DNA of 64,000 nt from an uncultured Opitutia bacterium. GTDB taxonomy: Bacteria > Verrucomicrobiota > Verrucomicrobiia > Opitutales > Opitutaceae. Within the stretch, counting starts at the first letter, position 1, and every line of letters starts with the position of its first letter. This document shows, in pieces, positions 35,961 through 45,408 of this stretch. The position numbers and the translations under genes are program-made. Location of the stretch: positions 1 through 64,000 of the forward strand of contig CAIKTR010000038.1 in assembly GCA_903830425.1 (NCBI GenBank). Direction: 5' to 3'. The notes beneath the pieces were generated by a model. It did not search any database. It was not told where the DNA came from and saw only the letters and a list, made by a program, of their open reading frames with translations.

Positions 35961-38522
35961 ATGCCCGCCCCCCGCGACCTGCCCATCTACGAACTCGAGC
36001 CCGCCCTCGTCGCCGCCTTGCGCGCCTCGGGCCGGCTCATCGTGCAGGCGCCGACCGGCTCGGGCAAGTCGACCCAGATCCCGCAGATCCTGCTCCGCCA
36101 CGGGCTGCTGGGCGAGCGGGGCGAGGTCGTCGTGCTCCAGCCCCGGCGCCTGGCGGCGCGGCTGCTCGCCAAGCGCGTCGCCGAGGAGGTCGGCACCCCC
36201 CTCGGCGGCATCGTCGGCTACCAGATCCGGCTCGAATCCCGGGTCAGCGCCCAGACGCGCATCCGGTTTGTGACCGAGGGCATCCTGTTGCGCCAGATGT
36301 CCTTCGACGACCAACTCCGCGGCGTTAACACGATCGTCTTCGATGAATTCCACGAGCGGCACCTGTATGGGGACATCTCGCTCGCCCGGGCCGTGCAGCT
36401 CCAGCAGACGACTCGGCCCGACCTGAAATTGATCGTGATGTCCGCCACGCTCGATGCCGGCCTGCTCCAGGCGTATCTGGCCCCCTGCGAGGTCCTGGTC
36501 TCGCAGGGGCGCAGCTTCCCGGTGCGGATCGAGTACCTGCCAAAGTCTGTGAACTTTGACGATGAGCCGGTCTGGGACGTGGCGGCCCGGGAGTGTGCCC
36601 GCGTGGCGGCCGAGTCGACCGGCGACCTGCTGGTCTTCATGCCGGGGGCCTACGAGATCAACCGCACCGTCCAGGCGATCCAGGGCGCGCGGGCCTTGCG
36701 GGAGTTTGTGACCTTTCCCCTCCATGGGGAGCTGCCGCCCGAGCAGCAGGACCGCGCCGTGGCCCGCTACGAGGCGCGGAAGATCATCGTCTCCACCAAC
36801 GTGGCGGAAACCTCGCTGACGATCGACGGTGTCACGACCGTGATCGACTGCGGCCTGGCGCGCCGGGCGCGGTTCGACCCGCACCGCGGCATCAACACGC
36901 TGCTGATCGAGAAGATCTCCGCCGCGAGTGCGGACCAGCGGGCGGGCCGGGCCGGACGCACGGCCCCCGGGGTGTGTGTCCGGCTGTGGACCGAGCGCGA
37001 GCACGGCCAGCGGGCGCCGCAGGAGGTGCCGGAGGTGAAGCGGCTCGACCTGTCCGAGGTCGTGCTCACCCTCAAGGCCAGCGGCATCGACGACGTCGCC
37101 CGTTTCCCCTGGCTGGAGCCGCCCGAGCCGAAGGCGCTGGAGCGCGCGGAACTGCTGCTGGCGGATCTCGGGGCGATCGGGCCGGTCGCCGGCCGGGCGG
37201 CGGCCCGCATCACGGAGCTCGGCCGCCGGATGCTGCGCTTCCCGCTGCACCCCCGCTACGCCCGCATGCTGCTGGCGGCGGAGGAGCGCGGCTGCGTCCG
37301 GACCGTGGCGCTGATGGCGGCGCTGACCCAGGGGCGGAATTTTCTGCTGCGCAACGTGCCCAAGGAGGTCGAGCAGGCGCGCGAGGAGGCGCTGGGCGAG
37401 GAGCATGAGAGCGATTTTTTCCGGCTGCTGCGGGCCTGGCGCTTTGCGGACCGCGCGAACTACGCGCTCGAGGCCTGCCGCCGGCTGGGGATCCACGCGC
37501 AGGGGGCCCGCCAGGTTGGGCCGCTGTTCGAGCAATTCCTGGCGATCGCGCAGCAGGAGGGCCTGGACGTCGCGGAGCGCCGCCCGGCCGATGCCGAGGT
37601 GCGGAAGTGCGTGCTGGCCGGCTTTTCCGACCAGCTGGCCCGGCGGCTCGACGGCGGGACGCTGCGGTGCGAGCTGGTCCACCAGCGGCGCGGCGTCCTG
37701 GCGCGGGAGAGCGCCATCGGTTCGGCGCCGCTGCTCGTGGCGGCCGAGATCAGCGAGGTCGAGGGGCGCGGCGGCGAGGTCAGCGTGCTCCTCTCCCTGG
37801 CGACGGCGATCGAGGAGCCGTGGCTGCGGGAGATCTTTCCGGAGGACTACCGGGAGGTGCGCAGCGTGACCTACGACGAGACGATCAAGCGCGTGGTTTC
37901 GCGGCGGGAGCGCCGCTTCCGCGACCTGGTGCTGGAGGCCCGGGCGAGCAGCGACGAGGCCCCGCTGAACGAGGCGGCGGCGCTGCTGACCAAGGAAGTC
38001 ATGGCGGGCCGGCTGAAGCTCGAGGCGTGGGACGAGGCGGTGGAGCAGTGGATCATCCGCGTGAACCGGCTGGCGGAGTGGTTCCCGGAGCTGGAGGTCA
38101 ACGTGCTCACCGAGGCCGATCGCGCGACCCTGGTGGAGCAGATCTGCTATGGGGAGCTCGGCTATCGCGACCTCAAGGACAAGCCGGTGATGCCCGTGCT
38201 GCGGGACTGGCTGACGGCCGAGCAATTCGCCGTGCTGGACGACTACCTGCCGGAAAAGCTGACGATGGCCAACGGCCGCAAGGCGCGGCTGACGTATGCG
38301 AAGGAGGGGCCGCCGGTGCTCAGCGCCCGGATCCAGGAACTCTATGGCATTGAGGGCCGGTTCACGCTCGGCCACGGCCGCGTGCCGGTGAAGTTCGAGG
38401 TGCTGGCCCCCAATCACCGCCCGATCCAGGTGACCGAGGACCTGGGCGCCTTCTGGCGCGACATGTACCCCAAGGTGAAGGCGGAGCTCTCCCGCCGCTA
38501 CCCGCGCCACGAGTGGCGCTAG
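35961..38522 (+). CDS. hrpB: ATP-dependent helicase HrpB
   Basis: This is a DExH-box helicase of the HrpB family, with RNA helicase-like architecture; the cellular role is poorly defined in most bacteria. The ATG at 35961 (MPAPRDLPIYELEPALVAAL) gives 853 aa. Motifs include I (QAPTGSGKSTQIPQILL), Ia (VVLQPRRLAARLLAKRVA), II (VFDEFHERHLYGD), III (IVMSATLDAGLL), V (IIVSTNVAETSLTIDGVTTVIDCG) and VI (ASADQRAGRAGRTAPGVCVRLW). The HA2 and C-terminal HrpB-specific domains follow, ending in APNHRPIQVTEDLGAFWRDMYPKVKAELSRRYPRHEWR, the diagnostic family tail. The frame is open 45 codons upstream, overlapping only the gap. Confidence 0.95.
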   Translation: MPAPRDLPIYELEPALVAALRASGRLIVQAPTGSGKSTQIPQILLRHGLLGERGEVVVLQPRRLAARLLAKRVAEEVGTPLGGIVGYQIRLESRVSAQTRIRFVTEGILLRQMSFDDQLRGVNTIVFDEFHERHLYGDISLARAVQLQQTTRPDLKLIVMSATLDAGLLQAYLAPCEVLVSQGRSFPVRIEYLPKSVNFDDEPVWDVAARECARVAAESTGDLLVFMPGAYEINRTVQAIQGARALREFVTFPLHGELPPEQQDRAVARYEARKIIVSTNVAETSLTIDGVTTVIDCGLARRARFDPHRGINTLLIEKISAASADQRAGRAGRTAPGVCVRLWTEREHGQRAPQEVPEVKRLDLSEVVLTLKASGIDDVARFPWLEPPEPKALERAELLLADLGAIGPVAGRAAARITELGRRMLRFPLHPRYARMLLAAEERGCVRTVALMAALTQGRNFLLRNVPKEVEQAREEALGEEHESDFFRLLRAWRFADRANYALEACRRLGIHAQGARQVGPLFEQFLAIAQQEGLDVAERRPADAEVRKCVLAGFSDQLARRLDGGTLRCELVHQRRGVLARESAIGSAPLLVAAEISEVEGRGGEVSVLLSLATAIEEPWLREIFPEDYREVRSVTYDETIKRVVSRRERRFRDLVLEARASSDEAPLNEAAALLTKEVMAGRLKLEAWDEAVEQWIIRVNRLAEWFPELEVNVLTEADRATLVEQICYGELGYRDLKDKPVMPVLRDWLTAEQFAVLDDYLPEKLTMANGRKARLTYAKEGPPVLSARIQELYGIEGRFTLGHGRVPVKFEVLAPNHRPIQVTEDLGAFWRDMYPKVKAELSRRYPRHEWR

Positions 38523-38533
38523 GCGCGGGCGCT

Positions 38534-38562
38534 CCGCCGCCGGGTTGAGCCCGGCCGGCGGC
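38534..38562. terminator. GC-rich hairpin between convergent hrpB and glycosidase gene
   Basis: The 45-nt space between the two stop codons holds a GC-rich inverted repeat around a TTGAG loop (CCGGG at 38540-38544 with CCCGG at 38550-38554), extended on both sides by GCCG/CGGC. It has no U-run, so it is only a possible bidirectional terminator. Confidence 0.3.
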
Positions 38563-38567
38563 CGGGC

Positions 38568-40775
38568 CTACCGGAGGGTGGTGGTGAAGCGGATCTCCGC
38601 CGCCGGGTGGGTCCAGACGATCGTCTCGCCGTCGGGCAGGAGGCGCGCCGCCGGGTCGTCGACCGCGGCGAGCTTCCGCCCCTCCGGCAGGCGCACATGG
38701 ATCTGGAGGCTGGCCGGCTCCCGGCCGGGGGTGAGGGAGACCTGGCCGCGCACGCGGCCCGCGGCGGGCTCGAGCGCCAGCTGGTACGACACCGGGCCGA
38801 AGTGGCTGCGGAAGCCCTGGCCGCCGACGGGGCCGCGGGCCAGCCACGACCGGTCCGTCCCGCGGGCCAGGTGCAGCGTGTCGCCGTCCTCAAACACGAG
38901 GAGGTCGCGGATCAGGCGGGTGACGGCGATGGGGGTCCAGAGATGCTGGCGGTCGCCGGTGGTCTTGGTGGACCCCGGCTCGGGCCCGCGCTCCTCGCAC
39001 CAGGAGTAGAGCGGGGTGCCGTGGTTGAGGGTGGCGTAGAGGTACTTGGCCGCGCTGTCGCCGTCGTCGCGGAAGAGCTGGGTCTCGGCGAGGTTGTCGA
39101 GCGTGATGGCGACCCACATGCCGTTCTCCATCCAGCCGGTGTGGATGGGGAGGCCGCCGGGGCTCAGCTTGGTTTCGATCCGGCGGATCGTGCCCGTGAT
39201 GAGGGGGTCGTCGGCGGGCAGCACGCGGCAGGGATAGGCGGCGTTCAGCGCCCCCCAGGTGCTGCCGGAAGTCTTGCCGGCGACGCCCGGGATCCAGCGA
39301 TAGCCGTCCGCGACAATCGACCCGCGGTGGAGGGTGTCGAGCAGGTCGGTGCGGGCCGTTTCAAAGATCTGCTGCAGTTCCCGCGCCTCGGCGGTGCGGC
39401 CCAGGTCCGTGGCGGCGAGCATCGCCTGCTGGTCCGCGTAGACCGCCCAGATGTTGTGCGGGAGGAAGACGCCGTAGAGGCTGGCGTCGTTCTTCAGGCC
39501 GCCGTCGCCCATGCCCGGGGGCAGCAGCCCGGCATTGAGGGGCTTGGGGCCGCTCCCGAACTCGCGGGTCCGCTGGCGGGCGCGCTCCTGCCAGCGGCTG
39601 CTGGCGAGCATGCGCGGAAACACGTTCGCGAGGAAGTCGCGGTCCCGGGTCATGCGGTAGTGCTCCATCACGAACCAGGTCTTGAACCCGGAGGCGATCC
39701 AGTTGGAGCGGGACCAGCCCTGGGGCTCGGCCCAGCAGCCGTCGAAGTTCTGCAGGTCCAGGGCGAGGCGGTAGCCCTCGGCCGCCTCCAGCGGCAGGCC
39801 GGCCTGGTCGAGCGCGATGCAGGCGATCGCGGCCTCGGCGCAGTTCGCGCAGCGGTACAGCTCGGTGCCGGGCAGCGTGCCGAGGTAGCTGCCGGGGACG
39901 GGCTCGCGCATGATGAAGATGTCGGCCAGGCCGGCATAATAGGCGTCGCGCACGCCGGCGTCGGGCAGGGTGAGGCGCGTGGTCTGGCCGATGAGCCGGG
40001 TCCAGACCTCCTGCCCCTCGGTGAATTCCCGCGCCCAGTCGCGCCGGCGCAGTTCCGGCAGCATGGATTCATAGACGCTGTAGGGGCGGACGAGCCAGAC
40101 CACCTTGGTTTCGCCCGGCTGCAGCCGCACGGTGGGGTGGAGCGTGTTGGTCGCGACCGGGTACTCCTCGGCCCCGACCGCCGCGAGGATCACGCGGTCG
40201 GCGCGGGCCATCCAGCCCGCCACCAGCGCATCGCGGGCCTGGTCGGGCTGGGCGGGGTCGACGCCGGCCGGGTTCACGCCGCGCCAGTTGCCGGGCACGG
40301 AGCAGTCGAGCGCCGCGGTGTGCGGCTGCGCCGCGTCGGTGTTCGTGAACTCGGCGCGCACGAGGGCGGCGCGGGCCCCGCCGACGACCTCCAGCTTGGT
40401 CCGCACGGGGGAGCCGGTGAAGTCCGCGGTCAGGGCGGGCCGCCAGCCGTCGGTGCGCCGCCAGGTGGACTGGGTGAGCCGCGCGCCGTCCACCTCGGGC
40501 CGGAGCACCACCTTCCATTGCGTGGCCGGGCCGAAGAAATTGGCGACGGGAAAGCTGAGCAGGTTGTCGAAGCTCCAGGAGAGCATGACCTGGCCGGGCT
40601 CGCAGTCGACGAGGGTCTTGTCGCTGCTGTCCGGCATCGCGACGGTGACCCGGTGGGGATAGCCGAACGCGTAGCTGAAATCGACGCGCGGGGCCGGGGG
40701 CACCGCGGGACCGGCCGCCATGGCGGCGGGCGCAAAGAGGGCGAGGAGGGCGAGGAGGGGGAGGGAGCGTGGCAT
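38568..40775 (-). CDS. Secreted six-hairpin glycosidase-like protein
   Basis: This 735-aa protein starts with a clear signal peptide (MPRSLPLLALLALFAPAAMA). An N-terminal beta-sandwich-like region (about 25-260) is followed by a helical (alpha/alpha)6-barrel-like region. The latter has typical aromatic/acidic helices (CANCAEAAIACIALDQAGLPLEAAEGYRLALDLQNFDGCWAEPQGWSRSN; LPHNIWAVYADQQAMLAATDLG; GALNAAYPCRVLPADDPLITG; HTGWMENGMWVAITLDNLAE). A C-terminal beta domain (about 640-735) closes the chain. The layout resembles clan GH-L/GH-M type glycosidases such as rhamnosidases, but I cannot assign a CAZy family or catalytic residues. It starts 47 nt after the GH36-type gene and is probably co-transcribed, so both may act on the same galactose-containing glycan. 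Confidence 0.75.
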   Translation of the reverse strand: MPRSLPLLALLALFAPAAMAAGPAVPPAPRVDFSYAFGYPHRVTVAMPDSSDKTLVDCEPGQVMLSWSFDNLLSFPVANFFGPATQWKVVLRPEVDGARLTQSTWRRTDGWRPALTADFTGSPVRTKLEVVGGARAALVRAEFTNTDAAQPHTAALDCSVPGNWRGVNPAGVDPAQPDQARDALVAGWMARADRVILAAVGAEEYPVATNTLHPTVRLQPGETKVVWLVRPYSVYESMLPELRRRDWAREFTEGQEVWTRLIGQTTRLTLPDAGVRDAYYAGLADIFIMREPVPGSYLGTLPGTELYRCANCAEAAIACIALDQAGLPLEAAEGYRLALDLQNFDGCWAEPQGWSRSNWIASGFKTWFVMEHYRMTRDRDFLANVFPRMLASSRWQERARQRTREFGSGPKPLNAGLLPPGMGDGGLKNDASLYGVFLPHNIWAVYADQQAMLAATDLGRTAEARELQQIFETARTDLLDTLHRGSIVADGYRWIPGVAGKTSGSTWGALNAAYPCRVLPADDPLITGTIRRIETKLSPGGLPIHTGWMENGMWVAITLDNLAETQLFRDDGDSAAKYLYATLNHGTPLYSWCEERGPEPGSTKTTGDRQHLWTPIAVTRLIRDLLVFEDGDTLHLARGTDRSWLARGPVGGQGFRSHFGPVSYQLALEPAAGRVRGQVSLTPGREPASLQIHVRLPEGRKLAAVDDPAARLLPDGETIVWTHPAAEIRFTTTLR

Positions 40776-40822
40776 GGGAAGGGAGGAAGGGGTGGCGGGG
40801 GAAGAGGGATTACGGACGGGGC

Positions 40823-42871
40823 TCAGGGGAGTCGTTCATAGGTCAGGACGGCCGATCCGGGGCGCGCCTGCAGGGTCAGGTCGAACCCGGCGGTCATGAG
40901 TTCGCGGCCGGTGGCCTCCCAGGGGGCTCCGGGCGCATCGAGATCGGTGAAGCGATAGCGGGCGGCGGGCTCCAGGCCGCGGAGCTGCACGTGGGCGGTC
41001 TGGTAGATGCTCCCGGCCCGGCGAAAGGCCTGCACGACCCCGCGTCCGGCCTCGGGCCGGTGGTACTGCCAGGCGAGCCAGACATCCGCGCCCAGGCTGC
41101 AGGGGGTGAGGGGATAGAAATCGCCGAAATAGTTCGGCGCGTAGTCGCGCCACTCGCGGACGGCCTGCCGCAGGGTGTCGTAGGGGAGCGTGCGATCGCG
41201 CAGGTCCCACGAGGGCAGGACGACCGGGCCGGCGAAGTTGGAGCGGAGCTCGTAGGGGGTGAACTGCCGCGCGCCGGGGCAGGTGCCATGGAAGGGAATC
41301 CAGAGCGCAAAACCGTAGCTCTGGCACTGGTTGGAGACGACGTCGAAGACGTAGTCGGAGCGGTAAAACGGCAGCGCCCGGCGCATTGTCTCGAGATCGT
41401 TGCGCGAGCCGCCGCCGGCGCAGGAGTCGATCACCAGGCCCGGATGGCGCCGGCGGAGGTCGTCGAAGAGCTTGAGGTAGCCGACGACGTGATGGTTTTC
41501 CGTGATGCCCTGCCGCTCCGCGGTGTCGTGGCTGCGCCAGAGCTCGACCGGCTCGACCACGTTGAAGTCATTCCGGTAAATATCGATGCCCTCCTCGTCG
41601 AGGATGGTGACGATCCGGTCGGTGAGCCAGGCGGCCGCCGCGGGGTTGCCGAGGTAGAACAGGCGGGAGAGCCGCTTGGTGATGAGGTTTGGCAGCAGCC
41701 AGTCGGGGTGGTCGCGGAACAGCTCGTTGGTCGGCATGATCCGCTCGGGTTCGAACCACAGCAGGGTCTTGAGCCCGCGGGCGTGGGCGTGGTCGGTCAC
41801 GGCCCGGAGCCCGCGGGGAAAACGCTTCCGGTCCACGCGCAGCGCGATGGGCTCCTGCCAGCGGCCCGCGTTCTCGTACCAGCCGGCATCCATCCACCAG
41901 CAGTCGACGGGAAATTTCTCCTCCAGGTAGCGGTCGATGAATGCGAGCTGATTGGCCTCGGTGGCCTGGACCATGATGTCGAACTGCTCGGAGCTGGACG
42001 GCATGAACAGCGGGCGATGCGGCTGGCCGAAGGGCTGCGGCAGGTTGTGCGCCCGCATCCAGCGCCGCCACCCATTCTGGGCGCCGATCCAGTCGCCCCG
42101 CCAGAACTGGAGCGCCATGAGCGGCGAGCGGATCTCCTCGCCGGGGTGGAGGCGCAGGTGCACCCGTTCCTGGCCGGCGGTGACGCGGAGGCCGGCCTGG
42201 TCGTCGCGGTCGAAGGCGATGGCCCACGCGCCGGGCCAGCCGACGGCGAGGATGACGCCGGCGTCGCCGCCGCGCTCCAGGTTGAAGTAGGGCATGACGC
42301 CGGCCGAAGGCCGGCCCTTGTCGGGGATCAGGCGCAGGTGCTGGCCCGGCTCGAGCCTGCTCTCCTGCGGCTGGAAGTCGGCCGGCGACAGCGGAAAGAA
42401 CGTTCCGAACGAGTGGTGGAGCAGAAATTCCCCGGCGCCGGAGCGCGCCCAGCGGGCAGCGAGCGCCGCGACGTCCGCGAGAATGGGCGTGTCGGTCGGG
42501 CCGGTGTTCTTGAAATAGAGGGTCCACTCGACCGTGGGGAAGTCGCGGTAGCTGACCGCGACGCAGCGCACCTCCAGGCCGGTCGCGGGATCGGCATAGG
42601 TCAGGACGCGCTCGTGGCGCTGGGCGTCGAGGTCCCGCTCGGTCTGGCGGGACGGCCAGGCGGCCAGCAGCTCGGCGGCGGGGCGGCCGCCGTAGGTGAA
42701 GGAAAACGGGAGCTGGACGGCGGCACCGGGGGCGGCGGCGCGAAACTGGTCGAACCAGGCGCGCGCCTCGGCGAACTCGTCGGGCGCGGCGGTGGCGGGC
42801 GGCGGCTGGGACGCCAGGGCGGCGCCGGCCAGGCTGGCGAAAATCAGGCGGAGCAGCGGGAGGCGCACCAT
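40823..42871 (-). CDS. Secreted alpha-galactosidase (GH36-like)
   Basis: This 682-aa protein has an N-terminal signal peptide (LLRLIFASLAGAALA), so it works outside the cytoplasm. An N-terminal beta-supersandwich (about 45-280) precedes a TIM barrel that begins near WWMDAGWYEN. The predicted nucleophile is D435 in IYRNDFN and the acid/base is D492 in CAGGGSRND. These match the GH36 pattern (K/R-x-D-x-N and C-x-G-G-G-x-R-x-D). Further GH36 hallmarks are LKTLLWFEPERI, HPDWLL and YLGNPAA. The substrate is probably an alpha-galactoside; related GH36 members include alpha-N-acetylgalactosaminidases. It is first of a two-gene unit with the six-hairpin protein downstream. Confidence 0.88.
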   Translation of the reverse strand: MVRLPLLRLIFASLAGAALASQPPPATAAPDEFAEARAWFDQFRAAAPGAAVQLPFSFTYGGRPAAELLAAWPSRQTERDLDAQRHERVLTYADPATGLEVRCVAVSYRDFPTVEWTLYFKNTGPTDTPILADVAALAARWARSGAGEFLLHHSFGTFFPLSPADFQPQESRLEPGQHLRLIPDKGRPSAGVMPYFNLERGGDAGVILAVGWPGAWAIAFDRDDQAGLRVTAGQERVHLRLHPGEEIRSPLMALQFWRGDWIGAQNGWRRWMRAHNLPQPFGQPHRPLFMPSSSEQFDIMVQATEANQLAFIDRYLEEKFPVDCWWMDAGWYENAGRWQEPIALRVDRKRFPRGLRAVTDHAHARGLKTLLWFEPERIMPTNELFRDHPDWLLPNLITKRLSRLFYLGNPAAAAWLTDRIVTILDEEGIDIYRNDFNVVEPVELWRSHDTAERQGITENHHVVGYLKLFDDLRRRHPGLVIDSCAGGGSRNDLETMRRALPFYRSDYVFDVVSNQCQSYGFALWIPFHGTCPGARQFTPYELRSNFAGPVVLPSWDLRDRTLPYDTLRQAVREWRDYAPNYFGDFYPLTPCSLGADVWLAWQYHRPEAGRGVVQAFRRAGSIYQTAHVQLRGLEPAARYRFTDLDAPGAPWEATGRELMTAGFDLTLQARPGSAVLTYERLP

Positions 42872-42959
42872 GGGAAGAGCGCAGCGGCTGGGACCGCCGG
42901 AGGCAAGACGGCGCCAGCGATTAATCAGGCGGGCGCGGCAGCCCGGGGCGGGGCGGCGG

Positions 42960-44903
42960 CTAGGGCTTCTTCCGCCGCGCGTGCTTCGGCTCGATGTTCA
43001 GGTAGGTCTTGTTGAGCATCTGGCTCTCGTAGAGTTCGAGGAGGCGGACGCCCTCGCGGGGCTTGACCATGTCCTTGCGCGTGGCGGCGTCGATCTGGGC
43101 CTTCATCTTCCGGCACAGCTCCTCCTGCTGGTACTGCACGCCCTCGATCACGTCCGCGATGCGGCTGCCGGTGAGGGCCTCCTCGATGTAGAAACCGTTG
43201 GGCTCGTCGGCCTCGAGGAAGACGTGGACCTCGTTGACGCGGCCGAAGAGGTTGTGCAGGTCGCCCATGATGTCCTGGTAGGCGCCGGTCAGGAACACGC
43301 CGAGGTAGTACGGCTTGCTGTTCAGCGGGTGCAGCGTGATGTAGTCCTTCACGTCCTGCAGGTCGATGAACGAGGAGATCTTGCCATCGGAGTCGCAGGT
43401 GATGTCGACGAGGATGGCGTTGACCGAGGGCTTTTCGTTGAGCCGGTGGAGCGGGGCGACGGGGAAGAGCTGCTTCAGGGCCCAGTGGTCGAGCAGGGAC
43501 TGGAAGACGGAGAAATTGCAGACGTACTGGTCGGCGAGCAGCTTGTCCAAGTCGTGCAGTTCCTCGGGCTGGTAGCCGGTCTGGCGGCCCTCCTTGGCGA
43601 TCTGCTCGCAGATCTGCCAGAAGATGGACTCGGCGGCGGCCCGGTTCTCGAGGTCGAGGTACCCGAGGTTGAAGAGGGAGAAGGCCTCCTCCTTTTTCTG
43701 GAGCGAGTCGTGGAAGCGCTCGAGCCGGCCGAGCTTGGTCTTGTTCTTCAGCATGACCTCGAGGTCGGTCACGACCTTGTGCTTCACCTTGGGCTGGTGC
43801 TGGTGGCCGAGGGACTCGCGCTTGTTGATCCGCTCGAAGACCTCGACGACGAGGAGGGAGTGGGGGGCGACGACGGCGCGGCCGGACTCGCTGACGATGT
43901 CGGGCACGGGCACGCCGGAGGCGGCGCAGATCTCGCGGATGTTGAAGACCACGTCGCGGGCGTACTCGTCGAGCGAGTAGTTCATCGAGCTCTCGAAATT
44001 GGTGCGGGAGCCGTCGTAGTCGATGCCGAGGCCGCCGCCGACGTCGAGGTAGCCCATGGGGAAGCCCATTTTCGCGAGCTGGCAGTAGAAGCGCGAGGCC
44101 TCGATCACGGCGTTCTTGATCGTGATGATGTTCGGCACCTGCGAGCCGATGTGGAAGTGGACCAGCTTGAGGCAGGCGCCGAGCTTGACGGCCTTGAGCT
44201 TCTCGCAGGCGAAGAGGATTTCCGCGGTGTTGAGGCCGAACTTGGCGTTGTCGCCGGTGGACATGGCCCACTTGCCCTCGCCGCGGGTCTGCAGCTTGCA
44301 GCGGAAGCCGATCATCGGCTTGACGCCGGTTTCCTGGGAGATGCGGATGATGTCATCGAGCTCGGCCAGCTGCTCGACGACGAGGATGATCTTTTTGCCG
44401 AGTTTGCGGCCGAGGAGGGCGAGGCGGATGTAGTCGTGGTCCTTGTAGCCGTTGCAGATGATGAGGCGCTGGGCGCCCTCGTGCATGGCGAGGGCGATCA
44501 TCAGCTCGGGCTTGGAGCCGGCCTCGAGGCCGTAGTGGTAGTCCTTGCCTGCCAAGATGATCTCGTCGACGACCTCCCGGAGCTGGTTGACCTTGATCGG
44601 GAAGACGCCGCGGTAGTTGCCCTTGTAGCCTTCCTCCTTGATGGCCTTGGCGAAGCACTCGTTGAGCTGGATGACGCGGTGGCGCAGCAGGTCCTGGAAG
44701 CGGATGACCATCGGCGCCTTGAGGCCCATGCCCAGCGCCTCGTCGACCACGTCCATGATCCGGATGCCGCGGCCGTCGGCCCGGGGCTGGACCTGAACGA
44801 ACCCCGCGTCGTCCACCGCGATGTGGCCGGACCCCCAGCGCTTGAAGCCATAATGCTCCTCGGATTTGGCGGCGGACCAGGCGGATGCGGATTTACTTTT
44901 CAA
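42960..44903 (-). CDS. speA: Biosynthetic arginine decarboxylase
   Basis: This PLP-dependent fold-III enzyme converts arginine to agmatine, feeding the AguA/AguB route at 12 kb. The 647-aa length fits the SpeA family. The PLP lysine is in VFPIKVNQLREVV (about 107), with EAGSKPELMIAL, LVHFHIGSQ, YLDVGGGLGIDYDG, SESGRAVVA and the C-terminal DITCDSDGKISSFIDLQD and FLTGAYQDIMGDLHNLFG. The only start that keeps the conserved N-terminus (YGFKRWGSGHIAVDDAG) is a TTG at 44903. No in-frame ATG occurs before residue 50, and no Shine-Dalgarno sequence is visible upstream. It is divergent from yajC. Confidence 0.94.
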   Translation of the reverse strand: MKSKSASAWSAAKSEEHYGFKRWGSGHIAVDDAGFVQVQPRADGRGIRIMDVVDEALGMGLKAPMVIRFQDLLRHRVIQLNECFAKAIKEEGYKGNYRGVFPIKVNQLREVVDEIILAGKDYHYGLEAGSKPELMIALAMHEGAQRLIICNGYKDHDYIRLALLGRKLGKKIILVVEQLAELDDIIRISQETGVKPMIGFRCKLQTRGEGKWAMSTGDNAKFGLNTAEILFACEKLKAVKLGACLKLVHFHIGSQVPNIITIKNAVIEASRFYCQLAKMGFPMGYLDVGGGLGIDYDGSRTNFESSMNYSLDEYARDVVFNIREICAASGVPVPDIVSESGRAVVAPHSLLVVEVFERINKRESLGHQHQPKVKHKVVTDLEVMLKNKTKLGRLERFHDSLQKKEEAFSLFNLGYLDLENRAAAESIFWQICEQIAKEGRQTGYQPEELHDLDKLLADQYVCNFSVFQSLLDHWALKQLFPVAPLHRLNEKPSVNAILVDITCDSDGKISSFIDLQDVKDYITLHPLNSKPYYLGVFLTGAYQDIMGDLHNLFGRVNEVHVFLEADEPNGFYIEEALTGSRIADVIEGVQYQQEELCRKMKAQIDAATRKDMVKPREGVRLLELYESQMLNKTYLNIEPKHARRKKP

Positions 44904-44996
44904 TGCGGGGTGGGGTGGGGGGAGTTATGGCTTGCTATCGCTGGCGGGGAGTCGGTTAGGATAGATGTTTTCTTTTTTCAAAACCCTCAACACGCA

Positions 44997-45341
44997 ATGA
45001 TGAAAATGTCCCTCACGAACGACGCGACCGCCTTTTTTGCCCAGCAAGCTGCTCCCTCGGCCGGAGCTGCGTTGCCGCAGCTCATGTTTTTCGGCCTGCT
45101 GTTTGCGGCGATGTACTTCCTGATGATCGCCCCCCAGCGCAAGAAACAGAAGGCGCACGAGAAGATGCTCGCGGCCCTGACGTCCGGGGACGAGATCGTG
45201 ACCAGCGGCGGCATCTACGGCACGATCACCAACGTGAAGGAAGACCGGTTTGTCGTGCGCATCGCCGACAACACCAAGATCGAGATTGGCAAGGCCTTCG
45301 TCGGCTCCGTCCTCAACAAGAGCGACGGCGAGAAGAAGTGA
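44997..45341 (+). CDS. yajC: Preprotein translocase subunit YajC
   Basis: This small inner-membrane accessory of the SecDF complex has 114 aa. It has one N-terminal membrane helix (PQLMFFGLLFAAMYFLMIAP) followed by the family signature PQRKKQKAHEKMLAALTSGDEIVTSGGIYGTITNVKEDRFVVRIADNTKIEI. A second ATG directly follows the first (45000). It is 67 nt upstream of secDF, the usual arrangement. The frame is open far upstream as the antisense of speA. Confidence 0.96.
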   Translation: MMKMSLTNDATAFFAQQAAPSAGAALPQLMFFGLLFAAMYFLMIAPQRKKQKAHEKMLAALTSGDEIVTSGGIYGTITNVKEDRFVVRIADNTKIEIGKAFVGSVLNKSDGEKK

Positions 45342-45408
45342 CCCCCGCTGGCGCCGTTCCCCGCGCCGCGCTTGCCTGAGTGACCCCGCTTTAAACCAAA
45401 AAACCACC

